DNA of 8,687 bases from Alphaproteobacteria bacterium (GTDB lineage Bacteria > Pseudomonadota > Alphaproteobacteria > Puniceispirillales > UBA1172). Positions 1-7,323 of the stretch are shown one piece after another. Made by a program: the position numbers and the translations under genes. Each line of letters starts with the position of its first letter. The first letter of the stretch is position 1. Below the pieces are notes generated by a model. That model was given only the letters and a program-made list of their open reading frames with translations. It did no database searches and was not told the DNA's origin. The stretch covers positions 1-8,687 of the forward strand of contig JALRFL010000242.1 of assembly GCA_023259875.1 (NCBI GenBank), given 5' to 3'.

Positions 1-1242
1 GCCATGTCCCCTCGCCGTGGGCCTGTGCAACTTAATCTGCCGCGCGATGTTCTAGCAGAACAAATCGCAATGCCCGTGATGCAGACCCCGAATGAATATC
101 GGGTGATGCAAAACCCTGCCCCTGCCCAAAATGCGATTAGCGAAGCCGCCAAACTTCTGGCTGGTGCCAAGCGTCCGGTGATTATTACCGGCGGCGGCAT
201 AAAAAATAGCCGTGGTCATGCCGCGGCTATTGCCCTAGCAGAAACCTTAAATGCCCCTATTGTTCTTGCCCCGGGGCATGGCGATGCCTTGCCTTTTGAT
301 CAACCGCTTAACGCAGGGCAAATGGGACCGCGTGGAAATCCGGTGGCCTCACGCCTAGCCAAAGAAGCGGATGTTATCCTTGCCCTTGGCACGCGGCTTG
401 GATTTAATTCCACATTTTATTCCTATGATAATATCAATCGTGACGCGGCAATCATTCAAGTGGAATTAGAGCCAACCGCTATTGGCCGCTATTTTCCGAT
501 TAAGTTAGGCATTTGGGGGGATGCGATTACCACCGCCGAAGCCTTGATCCCTGCGGTTAATGCCATGCAGTTCAAAGCCGAGATTGCAACATGGACAGCC
601 CAATTTCAAAAACAACGCCAAGAATGGCTGGCCGAGCGTGACGCCAAAGCAGACACCGAAACCGTTCCCATTCAGCCATCAGGCCTGTTTCATCATTTGC
701 GGCAAATCTTGCCGGCTGATGCCGCCTATACCATGGATGCCGGAACTTTGTGTCTGCAAGCCACTGATGCCATGACTTATCAGACGCCGCCATCGTTATT
801 CACACCGCTGGACTTTGGTCTGGTCGGGTTTTCTTTTGCTTGCGGACTTGGGGTCAAACTCGCCATGCCAGAACGCCCTGTGATTAGCATGATGGGCGAT
901 GGTGGATTTGGCATGACCATTTCTGAACTTTCAACCGCGGTTGATCATGGCATTAATACGGTGACCTTGGTTATGAATAACGGCTCATGGGGAGCGGAAA
1001 AAGCCTATCAGCGTGACTTTTTTAATGGCCGTTATATCGGTGCGGATATCTCTAGCCCAGCTTTTGATAAAGCGGCTGAATTATATGGCGCAGCTGGCTT
1101 TAGGGTGGAAAGGCTGGCTGATCTGGCTGATGCTGTTCATGCCGCGCTTGGGGCAGGTAAGCCTGCTGTGGTGGATATTCAAGTTGATCCAGCCGCGCTT
1201 TATAGTTTCCGGCGTGACAGCTTTAAGCATAGGGGCGGTTGA
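1..1242 (+). CDS. xsc: Sulfoacetaldehyde acetyltransferase-like ThDP enzyme (C-terminal part, 5' truncated)
   Basis: Partial gene: the reading frame is open to base 1. The ATG at 4 is internal, because the protein starts directly in a conserved stretch (RGPVQLNLPRD) that lies well inside this enzyme class. About 413 residues are visible; full Xsc proteins are near 590. Xsc uses thiamine diphosphate to convert sulfoacetaldehyde and phosphate to acetyl phosphate and sulfite in the cytoplasm. Seen here: a central domain with GGGIKNS and LALGTRLGF, then a ThDP/Mg motif beginning GDGGFG (895-912) and ending in NN about 25 residues later. WGAEK, QRDFFNGRYIG and the terminal FRRD follow, all reminiscent of Xsc. 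The segment before the ThDP motif (DAGTLCLQATDAM) differs from the DIGN-type sequence I expect in classical Xsc, and the C-terminus stops soon after FRRD. It may therefore be a divergent Xsc or a related lyase with another aldehyde or 2-oxoacid substrate. Its stop codon touches the stop of the convergent flavoprotein gene. Confidence 0.68.
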   Translation, partial: AMSPRRGPVQLNLPRDVLAEQIAMPVMQTPNEYRVMQNPAPAQNAISEAAKLLAGAKRPVIITGGGIKNSRGHAAAIALAETLNAPIVLAPGHGDALPFDQPLNAGQMGPRGNPVASRLAKEADVILALGTRLGFNSTFYSYDNINRDAAIIQVELEPTAIGRYFPIKLGIWGDAITTAEALIPAVNAMQFKAEIATWTAQFQKQRQEWLAERDAKADTETVPIQPSGLFHHLRQILPADAAYTMDAGTLCLQATDAMTYQTPPSLFTPLDFGLVGFSFACGLGVKLAMPERPVISMMGDGGFGMTISELSTAVDHGINTVTLVMNNGSWGAEKAYQRDFFNGRYIGADISSPAFDKAAELYGAAGFRVERLADLADAVHAALGAGKPAVVDIQVDPAALYSFRRDSFKHRGG

Positions 1243-1245
1243 TCA
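1240..1245. other. Abutting convergent stop codons (xsc-like / flavoprotein)
   Basis: TGATCA: TGA of the plus-strand gene (1240-1242) is followed at once by the reverse complement of the minus-strand TGA (1243-1245). There are zero intergenic bases and no terminator hairpin at the junction, so transcripts must run into the opposite gene. Confidence 0.95.
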
Positions 1246-3633
1246 GACCAGCCCCATTGGTACAATCACCGCTTTCTCGCTAACGCCCAGCACATCAACA
1301 TAAACCTCTGTGCCGGGGCTTGCATATTCTGGCGTGACAAAAGCATAGGCTAGGTTTTTCTGCACCCGATAACCATAACTGGCTGAGGTCACCGTTCCGG
1401 CCAGATTACCGGCATGCCATACCGATGCCCCACCATGGCTAGGCGCATGGGTGGCATGAATATCCAGACAAACTAGGGTTTTTCGTAAACCCTGCTTCTG
1501 CATAGCCATAAGCGCTTCCTTGCCAATAAACGCTGGCTTATCGTGAACAAACCGATCCAGACCGGTTTCAATGGGGTTAAACTCTGTGATCAGGTCAGAT
1601 TTCCAATGCAGATAGCCTTTTTCAAGACGCATAGATTCCACTGCGCGCATCCCAAACAGACGCATCCCAAAAGCCTTACCCGCCTTCGTTAAGGCCTGAT
1701 AAGCTGCCATTAATTGCGGCATGGGAATATGCAATTCATAGGCAAGTTCACCCGAATAACTCACGCGCATTGCCACCGCCTCTGCAATGCCGATATGGGT
1801 TTGCCGTGTGGATAACCAAGGAAAAGCGTCATCAGACCAATCATCACGCGAGACCGCCATCAAAACCTCTCGGGCAAGCGGCCCAGCTAACACCAAAATG
1901 CACCAGTCATCGGTGAGCCTTTTGATCGTGATCGTTCTATCTGATGGCAGATGCTGGTTCAGCCAATCGCAATCATGCCTATCCGCGGCGGCGGCGGCAC
2001 CATACCAGACCCGCCCATCAGCCAATGTGGCAATCGTTGCCTCTGATTTCACATTGCCATGATGGTTGAGAAAATATGCTAGCCGCACCCGGCCGGGATT
2101 ATTCTTTATTCGCGTACAGCTCAACTGATCCAGCCAATCATGCACGCCTTCGCCTGTGATTTCATAACGGGAAAACCCATTAACCTCTGTCAACCCAACC
2201 CCTGACGCAAGGGCTTTGACCTCATCCCCGACAACTGAAAAACTCTCATTAAATCGGTAACTGTGGGTTTCGGTAAAATCAGGCGCAGGTTTGACAAAAT
2301 CTATTCTTTCCCAGCCATCAACCGGCGCAAAGACTGCCCCTTCTTTTTCCAAAATGGCCGTTAAGGGGGTAGTGCGTGCAAACCGCGCGGCAGGTCTGTG
2401 TTCATGAGGGAAATGAAAACGAAACTCGTTTTGATATTCCTCAATAGATTTGAGTGCCGTGGCTTCAACCGTGGCGTAGTCACCAAATCGGCGCGGATCA
2501 AGTGGCCATGTGTCATAACAGGCCTCGCCATGAACAATCTGTTGAGCCAGCAACCAGCCATGACCGCCGCCCTCGCCCAAACCTGCTCGCAGACCAATGA
2601 TGCAAAATGCGTTTCGCTTTCCCGGGATAGGGCCAACCAGAGGCGCGCCATCGTAAGAATAGGTGATCGGGCCATTGATAATCGTATGAATACCTGTATC
2701 GGCAATCGCCGGCATCCGCATAAACGCCCCTTCCAGAACATCAATCACCCGATCAGGATCATCAGGGCAAAGCGCATTGGTAAAATTGGGATCAATCCCA
2801 TTCATACCCCAAGTTCGGCAATCTTGTTCATAGAACCCGATCAGCAGGCCTTGCTTTTCCTGTCGGCAATAAAAATCACTAATCGGGCAACGGACCAACG
2901 GCATCCGGTGGCTGGCTTGGATAATTTGGTCAATCGGTTCAGTGAGGAAATACTGATGCTCCATGGAAATGACAGGATGACAAACCCCCATCATCGCGCC
3001 AATTTCATTGACCCGATAGCCACCAGCGTTAACGACAATCTCTGCATCAATATCCCCATCTTTTGTATGCACCGTCCAGCTGTGGTCTTTATGCTGGGTC
3101 AGGGCTATGACCGGATTGTGACGAATGACTTCTGCCCCATTTTTGCGCGCCACCCTGACCAGAGCCTGACATAACTGGGCTGGATCAATATCCCCATCAA
3201 GAGGGTCCCATAATCCGCCAAGCAACTGATCGGTTGAGATTAACGGGTGACGCCGTGCACATTCTTGGGCGTCTATGACCTCAAAATCTACGCCCATGCC
3301 CTTGGCCATTGAGGCAAAATGGCGATACCCTTCCATCACTTCCTCAGAGTTCGCCAAACGAATGCCGCCATCGGCGTGATGATAATTGATAGGATAATCC
3401 ATGTCTTCGGACAGCTTTTTATAAAGCGCAATAGAATGAGATTTCAGCCCAACCATGGTCTGATTCATGCCGAAATTTGTTACTTGCGCGGCGGAATGCC
3501 ATGTTGTGCCAGAGGTGAGCTCGTCTCGCTCAACCAGCATCACATCTGTCCAGCCTTCCTCCGTTAAATGATAAAGGGTTGAACAACCAGCAATCCCCCC
3601 ACCAATCACAACCACACGCGCCGATTTCCGCAT
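1243..3633 (-). CDS. FAD-dependent amine demethylase, dimethylglycine/sarcosine dehydrogenase family (DAO + GcvT domains)
   Basis: About 796 residues, the usual size for two-domain dimethylglycine/sarcosine dehydrogenase-like proteins. The N-terminal half is a DAO-type FAD domain: dinucleotide motif GGGIAGC at residues 11-17, acidic end of the second strand (VERDELTSG), and TWH with His46 at the position that carries covalent FAD in dimethylglycine dehydrogenase. The FAD domain closes with GAPLVGPIPGKRN and GLGEGGGHGW near residue 350. The second half is a GcvT/aminomethyltransferase-like folate domain (VNGFSRYEITGEGVHDWL; SYSGELAYELHIP; GYLHWKSDL; FIGKEAL). Relatives oxidatively remove N-methyl groups and pass the carbon to tetrahydrofolate; the exact amine cannot be read from sequence. 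Start: two consecutive ATGs (3636, 3633) follow AGGAG at 3645-3641. The second has 7-nt spacing and is chosen; the first is possible. An upstream in-frame start at 3717 would put the control region into the protein and is rejected. The gene diverges from lysR. Confidence 0.88.
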   Translation of the reverse strand: MRKSARVVVIGGGIAGCSTLYHLTEEGWTDVMLVERDELTSGTTWHSAAQVTNFGMNQTMVGLKSHSIALYKKLSEDMDYPINYHHADGGIRLANSEEVMEGYRHFASMAKGMGVDFEVIDAQECARRHPLISTDQLLGGLWDPLDGDIDPAQLCQALVRVARKNGAEVIRHNPVIALTQHKDHSWTVHTKDGDIDAEIVVNAGGYRVNEIGAMMGVCHPVISMEHQYFLTEPIDQIIQASHRMPLVRCPISDFYCRQEKQGLLIGFYEQDCRTWGMNGIDPNFTNALCPDDPDRVIDVLEGAFMRMPAIADTGIHTIINGPITYSYDGAPLVGPIPGKRNAFCIIGLRAGLGEGGGHGWLLAQQIVHGEACYDTWPLDPRRFGDYATVEATALKSIEEYQNEFRFHFPHEHRPAARFARTTPLTAILEKEGAVFAPVDGWERIDFVKPAPDFTETHSYRFNESFSVVGDEVKALASGVGLTEVNGFSRYEITGEGVHDWLDQLSCTRIKNNPGRVRLAYFLNHHGNVKSEATIATLADGRVWYGAAAAADRHDCDWLNQHLPSDRTITIKRLTDDWCILVLAGPLAREVLMAVSRDDWSDDAFPWLSTRQTHIGIAEAVAMRVSYSGELAYELHIPMPQLMAAYQALTKAGKAFGMRLFGMRAVESMRLEKGYLHWKSDLITEFNPIETGLDRFVHDKPAFIGKEALMAMQKQGLRKTLVCLDIHATHAPSHGGASVWHAGNLAGTVTSASYGYRVQKNLAYAFVTPEYASPGTEVYVDVLGVSEKAVIVPMGLV

Positions 3634-3640
3634 CATCCCT

Positions 3641-3645
3641 CTCCT
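3641..3645 (-). promoter_or_regulatory. Ribosome binding site of the flavoprotein gene
   Basis: AGGAG on the minus strand, 4 nt before ATG 3636 and 7 nt before ATG 3633. It sets the start here and excludes the in-frame upstream extension to 3717, which has no conserved sequence. Confidence 0.75.
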
Positions 3646-3713
3646 ATGATCTGGCTGTATTCTGACAAGAGGCATGAGAAGCAAGCAATCAGAAATAATC
3701 AATTTGTCTTTTT

Positions 3714-3723
3714 TCAAATTTGA
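3714..3723. promoter_or_regulatory. Second palindrome, possible accessory regulator half-sites
   Basis: TCAAATTTGA is a perfect 10-bp palindrome, two bases before the 15-bp palindrome and sharing its TCAA/TTGA half-sites with a shorter spacer. LysR tetramers often contact a recognition site and a nearby activation site. The pair could be that arrangement, but short AT-rich palindromes also occur by chance. It also overlaps TTGAAA on the minus strand, a possible -35 element for the flavoprotein gene, although no convincing -10 partner was found. Confidence 0.4.
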
Positions 3724-3725
3724 TG

Positions 3726-3740
3726 TTCAATATTATTGAA
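3726..3740. promoter_or_regulatory. Probable LysR-type operator, perfect 15-bp palindrome
   Basis: The sequence TTCAATATTATTGAA is a perfect inverted repeat (7-bp arms around a central T). It contains the T-N11-A pattern in the form TCAA-N5-TTGA that is typical of LysR-family binding boxes. It lies between the divergent flavoprotein gene and the lysR gene, 36 bp upstream of the chosen lysR ATG. That position suits autoregulation plus control of the divergent gene. Function is inferred from position and symmetry. Confidence 0.62.
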
Positions 3741-3776
3741 ACTCTTGAGATGACAGAATGAGATTTGAGTGAAGAT

Positions 3777-4733
3777 ATGAATATCAATCATTTGCGAATA
3801 TTCCGAACATTATCCTCGACCTTATCCATGGTGCAGACCGCGCAACAGCACCAGATCAAAACCTCTACCGTATCTCAGGCTCTTGCAAGACTTGAAACCG
3901 AATTGGGGGTGCTGTTAATTGATCGGTCGACGCGCCCTATTCGCCTAACAAGGGCAGGTCTTTTGCTAAGCCAGAAAACCGAGGCCATCTTTGGTATCAT
4001 TCATGACCTGCAAAATGAAATCACAGATCAAGATATCGCCGCAAAAGGAGAGATTCGCCTTGGTATGATTGATGGGCTAGAGAGATTTGTCATGCCAGCG
4101 ATTGTGGGAAAGCTTAATCAAATTTGGCCAGATCGGACACTTCTGACCCGAACCGGGCGCAGTGATCATTTGCTTGAAGATGTCAAAGAGCAACGGCTTG
4201 ATATCTCGATTTCTGGACACAGCACCGAGCTGATTGACGGCATTGAGCATCATGAATTGATTAGTGAGCCATTGATTGCAGTTGTGCCGCGCGACATGGC
4301 CAAAATGGGGCAGCGTCCCGATCTTTCCCTAATTCCAATGATCAAGTTTAACACCGATTTTCCCCTTGGCCGGATGATTGATGCCCAGATGAAACGCTGT
4401 CGGCTGTCGCCACGCATTCTGGCCTCAGTTGATACGACCCAGAGTCTGGTTAGCCTATGCAAAGACCTCAAGGCATGGGGCGTGACAACCCCATTATCCA
4501 TTCTGGATACACCAACTGCCATTGACGATTTGGCAATTATTCCGACGCCGTTTCCCCTGATCACGCGCACCATTTCTATCTGGCATCGCGAAGGGGAGTT
4601 CGCCACAACGGTTAGTCATATTCGAAGCATTGCCGAAACGGTCATACGCCAGAAAATTGCCACGCTGTCTTTGCCAGAGGCTATGCCCGTCAAAACCGAT
4701 CATCTGTTTCCAAACATCCATCACATTCAATAA
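3777..4733 (+). CDS. LysR-family transcriptional regulator
   Basis: 318 residues from the chosen ATG, a normal LysR length. The N-terminal winged helix-turn-helix is clear: MNINHLRIFRTL, helix-turn-helix around residues 16-42 (TAQQHQIKTSTVSQALARLE), then the wing with DRSTRPIRLTRAG. A linker helix follows, then a periplasmic-binding-protein-like effector domain from about residue 86 (GEIRLGMIDGLERFVMP) with LDISISG and LIAVVPRDM. An in-frame TTG at 3765 would add four residues (MSED). The ATG is preferred because LysR proteins usually begin a few residues before the LRIF-type motif and GAG lies 7 nt upstream, but neither start has a strong Shine-Dalgarno. The gene diverges from the flavoprotein gene and is followed by the mttB-like gene on the same strand after 79 bp. 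It is therefore the likely local regulator, probably responding to the imported amine or an intermediate. The effector is unknown. Confidence 0.92.
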   Translation: MNINHLRIFRTLSSTLSMVQTAQQHQIKTSTVSQALARLETELGVLLIDRSTRPIRLTRAGLLLSQKTEAIFGIIHDLQNEITDQDIAAKGEIRLGMIDGLERFVMPAIVGKLNQIWPDRTLLTRTGRSDHLLEDVKEQRLDISISGHSTELIDGIEHHELISEPLIAVVPRDMAKMGQRPDLSLIPMIKFNTDFPLGRMIDAQMKRCRLSPRILASVDTTQSLVSLCKDLKAWGVTTPLSILDTPTAIDDLAIIPTPFPLITRTISIWHREGEFATTVSHIRSIAETVIRQKIATLSLPEAMPVKTDHLFPNIHHIQ

Positions 4734-4755
4734 AATTAAAATGATAGATTAATTT
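4733..4755. repeat. AT-only inverted repeat after lysR
   Basis: AAATTAA (4733-4739) and TTAATTT (4749-4755) form perfect 7-bp arms around a 9-nt loop, starting in the lysR stop codon. The stem contains only A-T pairs and no T-run follows, so it is a poor terminator. It could be an operator upstream of the mttB-like gene or simply reflect AT-rich spacer composition. Confidence 0.3.
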
Positions 4756-4801
4756 CCATGAAGCTGTGTTTTGATCATTAACAAGACCCATTTGCGTTAC
4801 T

Positions 4802-4805
4802 AGGA
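4802..4805 (+). promoter_or_regulatory. Ribosome binding site of the mttB-like gene
   Basis: AGGA lies 7 nt before ATG 4813 and supports that start. The rest of the 79-bp spacer (4734-4812) shows no convincing sigma-70 promoter. TTGATC at 4771 could serve as a -35, but no -10 lies at an acceptable distance, so readthrough from lysR is possible. Confidence 0.65.
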
Positions 4806-4812
4806 TAACGGC

Positions 4813-6345
4813 ATGAGCATAGCCAAAAAACGCAGTGGCGGCCGCCATGGTCGCCATCAGCATAGAGCCGCACCAGATGCTATTCCTAATCCGGCGCCTT
4901 CGGGTGTTGCTGGCGGAATGTATAAGCCGCTAAAGGATCGCGAGGTTGAGCAAATCATTGACGCCGCTATCCGTCTGCTTGGCCAGTTTGGGATGTCTGA
5001 AGTTCCTAAGCCTCTGGCGGAATTATTTTTGGCGAATGGGGCAACATGGCGAGATGATGGCCGGATGGTATTTCCACGGCAATTGGTTGAGCATTGTATC
5101 AGCATAGCGGCAAAGCAATTTACCCTTCATGGCCGTGATCCAGACAGGTCTATCGAAGTCGGCGGCAAAGCCGTTCATTTTGGAACAGGCGGCGCCGCCG
5201 TGCAAACCCTTGATCTGAATAGCGGTGATTATCGGCCTTCTACTTTGCAGGATTTATATGATTTTACCCGTCTTCAAGATCAGTTACCGAATGTCAGCTG
5301 GTTCACGCGTTGCTGTATAGCAACCGATATCGAAAACCCTTTTGATCTGGATGTGAATACCGTTTATGCCTTACTTAGAGGGACGACAAAACCAGTGGCA
5401 ACGGCCTTTACTCTGGCTGAACATGTTGGCCCGATTGTGGCGATGCTTGATCTCGCGGCTGGTGGTGATGAGCAATTTGCCAAACGCCCATTTGTCAAAA
5501 CCCATATTAGTCCGGTGATTTCGCCCCTGCGCTTTGGTGAGGATGCGGTGGATGTGACCTTTGCTTGTATGGCGCATAACTTTCCCCTTTCTTGTATCAC
5601 CGCCGCGCAATCAGGGGCGACAGCACCAGCCACATTGGCTGGCTTTCTTGTCCAATCTCTGGCCGAAACCCTAGCCAGTTTGATGATGGTCAATATTATA
5701 AAACCGGGCTATCCCATGGTGTTTTCAAATTGGCCGCTGGTTATTGATCTGCGGACAGGCGCGTTTAGTGGCGGCGGCGGTGAAACCGCTTTGCTGAACG
5801 CCGCCTCTGCCCAGATCAGCAATGCGCTAGGATTACCCTCTGGTGTTGCCGCCTCCATGACTGACGCCAAGGCTATTGATGCGCAAGCAGGTAAAGAAAA
5901 GGCCCTTACCGCGCTTGCCGCAGGCCTGGCAGGGGGCAATTTGATTTACGAAAGCTCTGGGATGACGGCCTCTCTACTAGGGGCATCATTTGAGGCGTTT
6001 TTGATTGATAATGATATGCATAGCGCAATTTACAGAATGATGCGCGGCATTGAGGTCAATGACGAGACCATGAGCCTTAAAGCCATCGAAGACGCCATCA
6101 CCGAAGATGGGCATTTTCTGGGTCATGATACGACCCTAGCTGCGATGGAACGCGATTATATTTATCCGCCATTATCCGATCGCAATCCGCCTATCACATG
6201 GTCAGAGCAAGGAAGGCCAGATATTTGGCAACGCGCCAATCAACAGGCAAAAGCCATTCTGGCCGATTATCATCCCGCATATCTATTGCCCGAGATTGAC
6301 CAAAAGATCAGGGATTTGTTTCCCATCCATCTTAAGCTGAATTAA
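4813..6345 (+). CDS. Trimethylamine methyltransferase (MttB) superfamily protein, non-pyrrolysine
   Basis: 510 residues, the expected size for MttB-superfamily proteins. The N-terminus is a basic tail rich in Arg, Lys, His and Gly (KKRSGGRHGRHQHR), as in many alphaproteobacterial members. Family features include HFGTGGAAVQTLD (residues 122-134), RPSTLQDLYDFTRL (141-154), TTKPVATAF (191-199), SPVISPLRFGEDA (233-245), DAKAIDAQAGKEKAL (351-365) and a C-terminal HDTTLAAMERDYIYPPLSDR (438-457). Pyrrolysine-containing MttB methylates a corrinoid protein with trimethylamine. Homologues without pyrrolysine, as here (no in-frame stop), act on quaternary amines such as glycine betaine in the characterised cases. 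A quaternary ammonium substrate is therefore inferred, and it fits the neighbouring betaine-type permease and DMGDH-like enzyme. No corrinoid protein or reactivase is in the window. The gene follows lysR on the same strand and its stop abuts the stop of the convergent ureohydrolase-like gene. Confidence 0.86.
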   Translation: MSIAKKRSGGRHGRHQHRAAPDAIPNPAPSGVAGGMYKPLKDREVEQIIDAAIRLLGQFGMSEVPKPLAELFLANGATWRDDGRMVFPRQLVEHCISIAAKQFTLHGRDPDRSIEVGGKAVHFGTGGAAVQTLDLNSGDYRPSTLQDLYDFTRLQDQLPNVSWFTRCCIATDIENPFDLDVNTVYALLRGTTKPVATAFTLAEHVGPIVAMLDLAAGGDEQFAKRPFVKTHISPVISPLRFGEDAVDVTFACMAHNFPLSCITAAQSGATAPATLAGFLVQSLAETLASLMMVNIIKPGYPMVFSNWPLVIDLRTGAFSGGGGETALLNAASAQISNALGLPSGVAASMTDAKAIDAQAGKEKALTALAAGLAGGNLIYESSGMTASLLGASFEAFLIDNDMHSAIYRMMRGIEVNDETMSLKAIEDAITEDGHFLGHDTTLAAMERDYIYPPLSDRNPPITWSEQGRPDIWQRANQQAKAILADYHPAYLLPEIDQKIRDLFPIHLKLN

Positions 6346-6348
6346 TCA
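6343..6348. other. Abutting convergent stop codons (mttB-like / ureohydrolase-like)
   Basis: TAATCA: TAA of the mttB-like gene (6343-6345) directly meets the reverse complement of TGA of the ureohydrolase-like gene (6346-6348). As at 1240-1245, there is no intergenic base and no visible terminator. Confidence 0.95.
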
Positions 6349-7320
6349 GCCTGTGGTTTCGGCAATCATGCTGATCATTTCAAACATGATGGCCGCCGCG
6401 GACATTGCCGTGATCTGATTAGGATGATCCTTGGTTGGCATGATACAAACCACATCACCGCCAATGATATTCATTCCCCGAACAGATCGGATCAACGCAA
6501 CCGCCTCATCCATAGAAAACCCCGTCACCCCCGGTTCAATATTTGATACGGCTGGCGCAACAGTGGGATCAAGGCAATCTAGATCAAAGGTGATATAAAC
6601 CGGCCGTCCAGCCAGTGTCTCTTTGATCTGGGAAATCACATCCGCCGCCCCACGGGTTCGGTATTCTGCCATGGTAACAACATTATACCCATAATCATAA
6701 GATGGCTGAAGCCAATCTAGCGTTCGCGGATGGCCACGCAGACCAATTTGCATGGAATGGGTCGGGTCAACTAGCCCTTGATCCACAAGGTAAGCCCCCC
6801 AATGTGCGGCAGATTTCTTTGCCCCTAGAAAATGATCAACGGTGGTGAACACATCGGTATGCGCATCAAGATGCAGGAAACAGACCTGTTCGCCTTTGGT
6901 CAAATTGCCTTTACCCAAGGCCTGAATAATGCCGCCAGTAATGGAGTGATCACCGCCAATAGATACGGGTTTGGCGCCAGCGGCGTCAATATTCTGATAA
7001 AAAGCGGTGATTTGTTCGATGCAATCCTCATTATCATTGGCGCGCGGAAACGGAACATCACCAACATCAACCACGCGCGCTTTTTCCCACGGGTCAATGC
7101 GGAATTCACCATGGACACGGCGTTGCAGAGCCGACACATTTCTGATTGCCCGTGGGCCTAGATGCTGATCGCGTTCTGTTGTTCCGTTTCCAGTGGAATG
7201 TGGCACACCCACCAGAGCAATATCTGCGTTTTCTGCCTCAGCATGGGGGCAGCGAAACATCGTCGGGATGCCCCACCAATATAGGTTATTCATCATGCTT
7301 TCGTCGTGTTTTTTTGCCAT
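6346..7320 (-). CDS. Arginase/agmatinase (ureohydrolase) family protein with altered substrate pocket
   Basis: 324 residues, normal for agmatinase-like enzymes, which hydrolyse guanidino compounds to urea and an amine using two Mn ions. All expected metal-ligand motifs are present: GGDHS with His125, DAHTD with Asp152, His154 and Asp156, and DLDCLDP with Asp246 and Asp248. His173 in AAHWGAYLVDQG aligns with the His of the HGTPFRRA-type segment. Two features are unusual: SNIEPGV replaces the common GTPEPGG segment (259-264), and VVCIMPTKD has Cys292 where agmatinases and arginases have the Glu that contacts the guanidinium group (VVEVxPxxD). The substrate is therefore uncertain; automatic annotation as agmatinase (speB) should be doubted. 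Start: AGGAGG lies 9 nt before ATG 7320. The gene is last in a minus-strand operon, only 3 nt after the membrane hydroxylase stop, so translational coupling is likely. Confidence 0.85.
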   Translation of the reverse strand: MAKKHDESMMNNLYWWGIPTMFRCPHAEAENADIALVGVPHSTGNGTTERDQHLGPRAIRNVSALQRRVHGEFRIDPWEKARVVDVGDVPFPRANDNEDCIEQITAFYQNIDAAGAKPVSIGGDHSITGGIIQALGKGNLTKGEQVCFLHLDAHTDVFTTVDHFLGAKKSAAHWGAYLVDQGLVDPTHSMQIGLRGHPRTLDWLQPSYDYGYNVVTMAEYRTRGAADVISQIKETLAGRPVYITFDLDCLDPTVAPAVSNIEPGVTGFSMDEAVALIRSVRGMNIIGGDVVCIMPTKDHPNQITAMSAAAIMFEMISMIAETTG

Positions 7321-7323
7321 GGT

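Noticed and set aside
4..6. ATG as the start of the Xsc-like gene
   Set aside because: The frame is open to base 1 and the sequence right after this Met is a conserved internal segment of ThDP enzymes, so the gene is truncated by the window edge.
2398..3174. 258-codon plus-strand open frame inside the flavoprotein gene
   Set aside because: It is antisense to a well-conserved coding region, its translation is Arg/Ile/His-rich with no recognisable domain, and it has no convincing ribosome binding site.
3634..3717. N-terminal extension of the flavoprotein to an upstream start
   Set aside because: The 28 extra residues have no family resemblance, overlap the regulatory spacer, and precede a well-placed Shine-Dalgarno for the ATG pair at 3636/3633.
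4250..4606. Minus-strand open frame inside lysR
   Set aside because: It is antisense to the conserved effector domain and its translation has no recognisable motif.
4733..4755. Rho-independent terminator after lysR
   Set aside because: The stem is made only of A-T pairs and is not followed by a T-run, so it is kept only as a weak inverted repeat.
4771..4802. Sigma-70 promoter for the mttB-like gene (TTGATC ... TTACTA)
   Set aside because: The spacer between the two elements is 20 nt and the -10 would overlap the ribosome binding site, so it is not credible.
4813..6345. Pyrrolysine-containing MttB
   Set aside because: The gene is one uninterrupted frame with no internal TAG, so it belongs to the non-pyrrolysine group.
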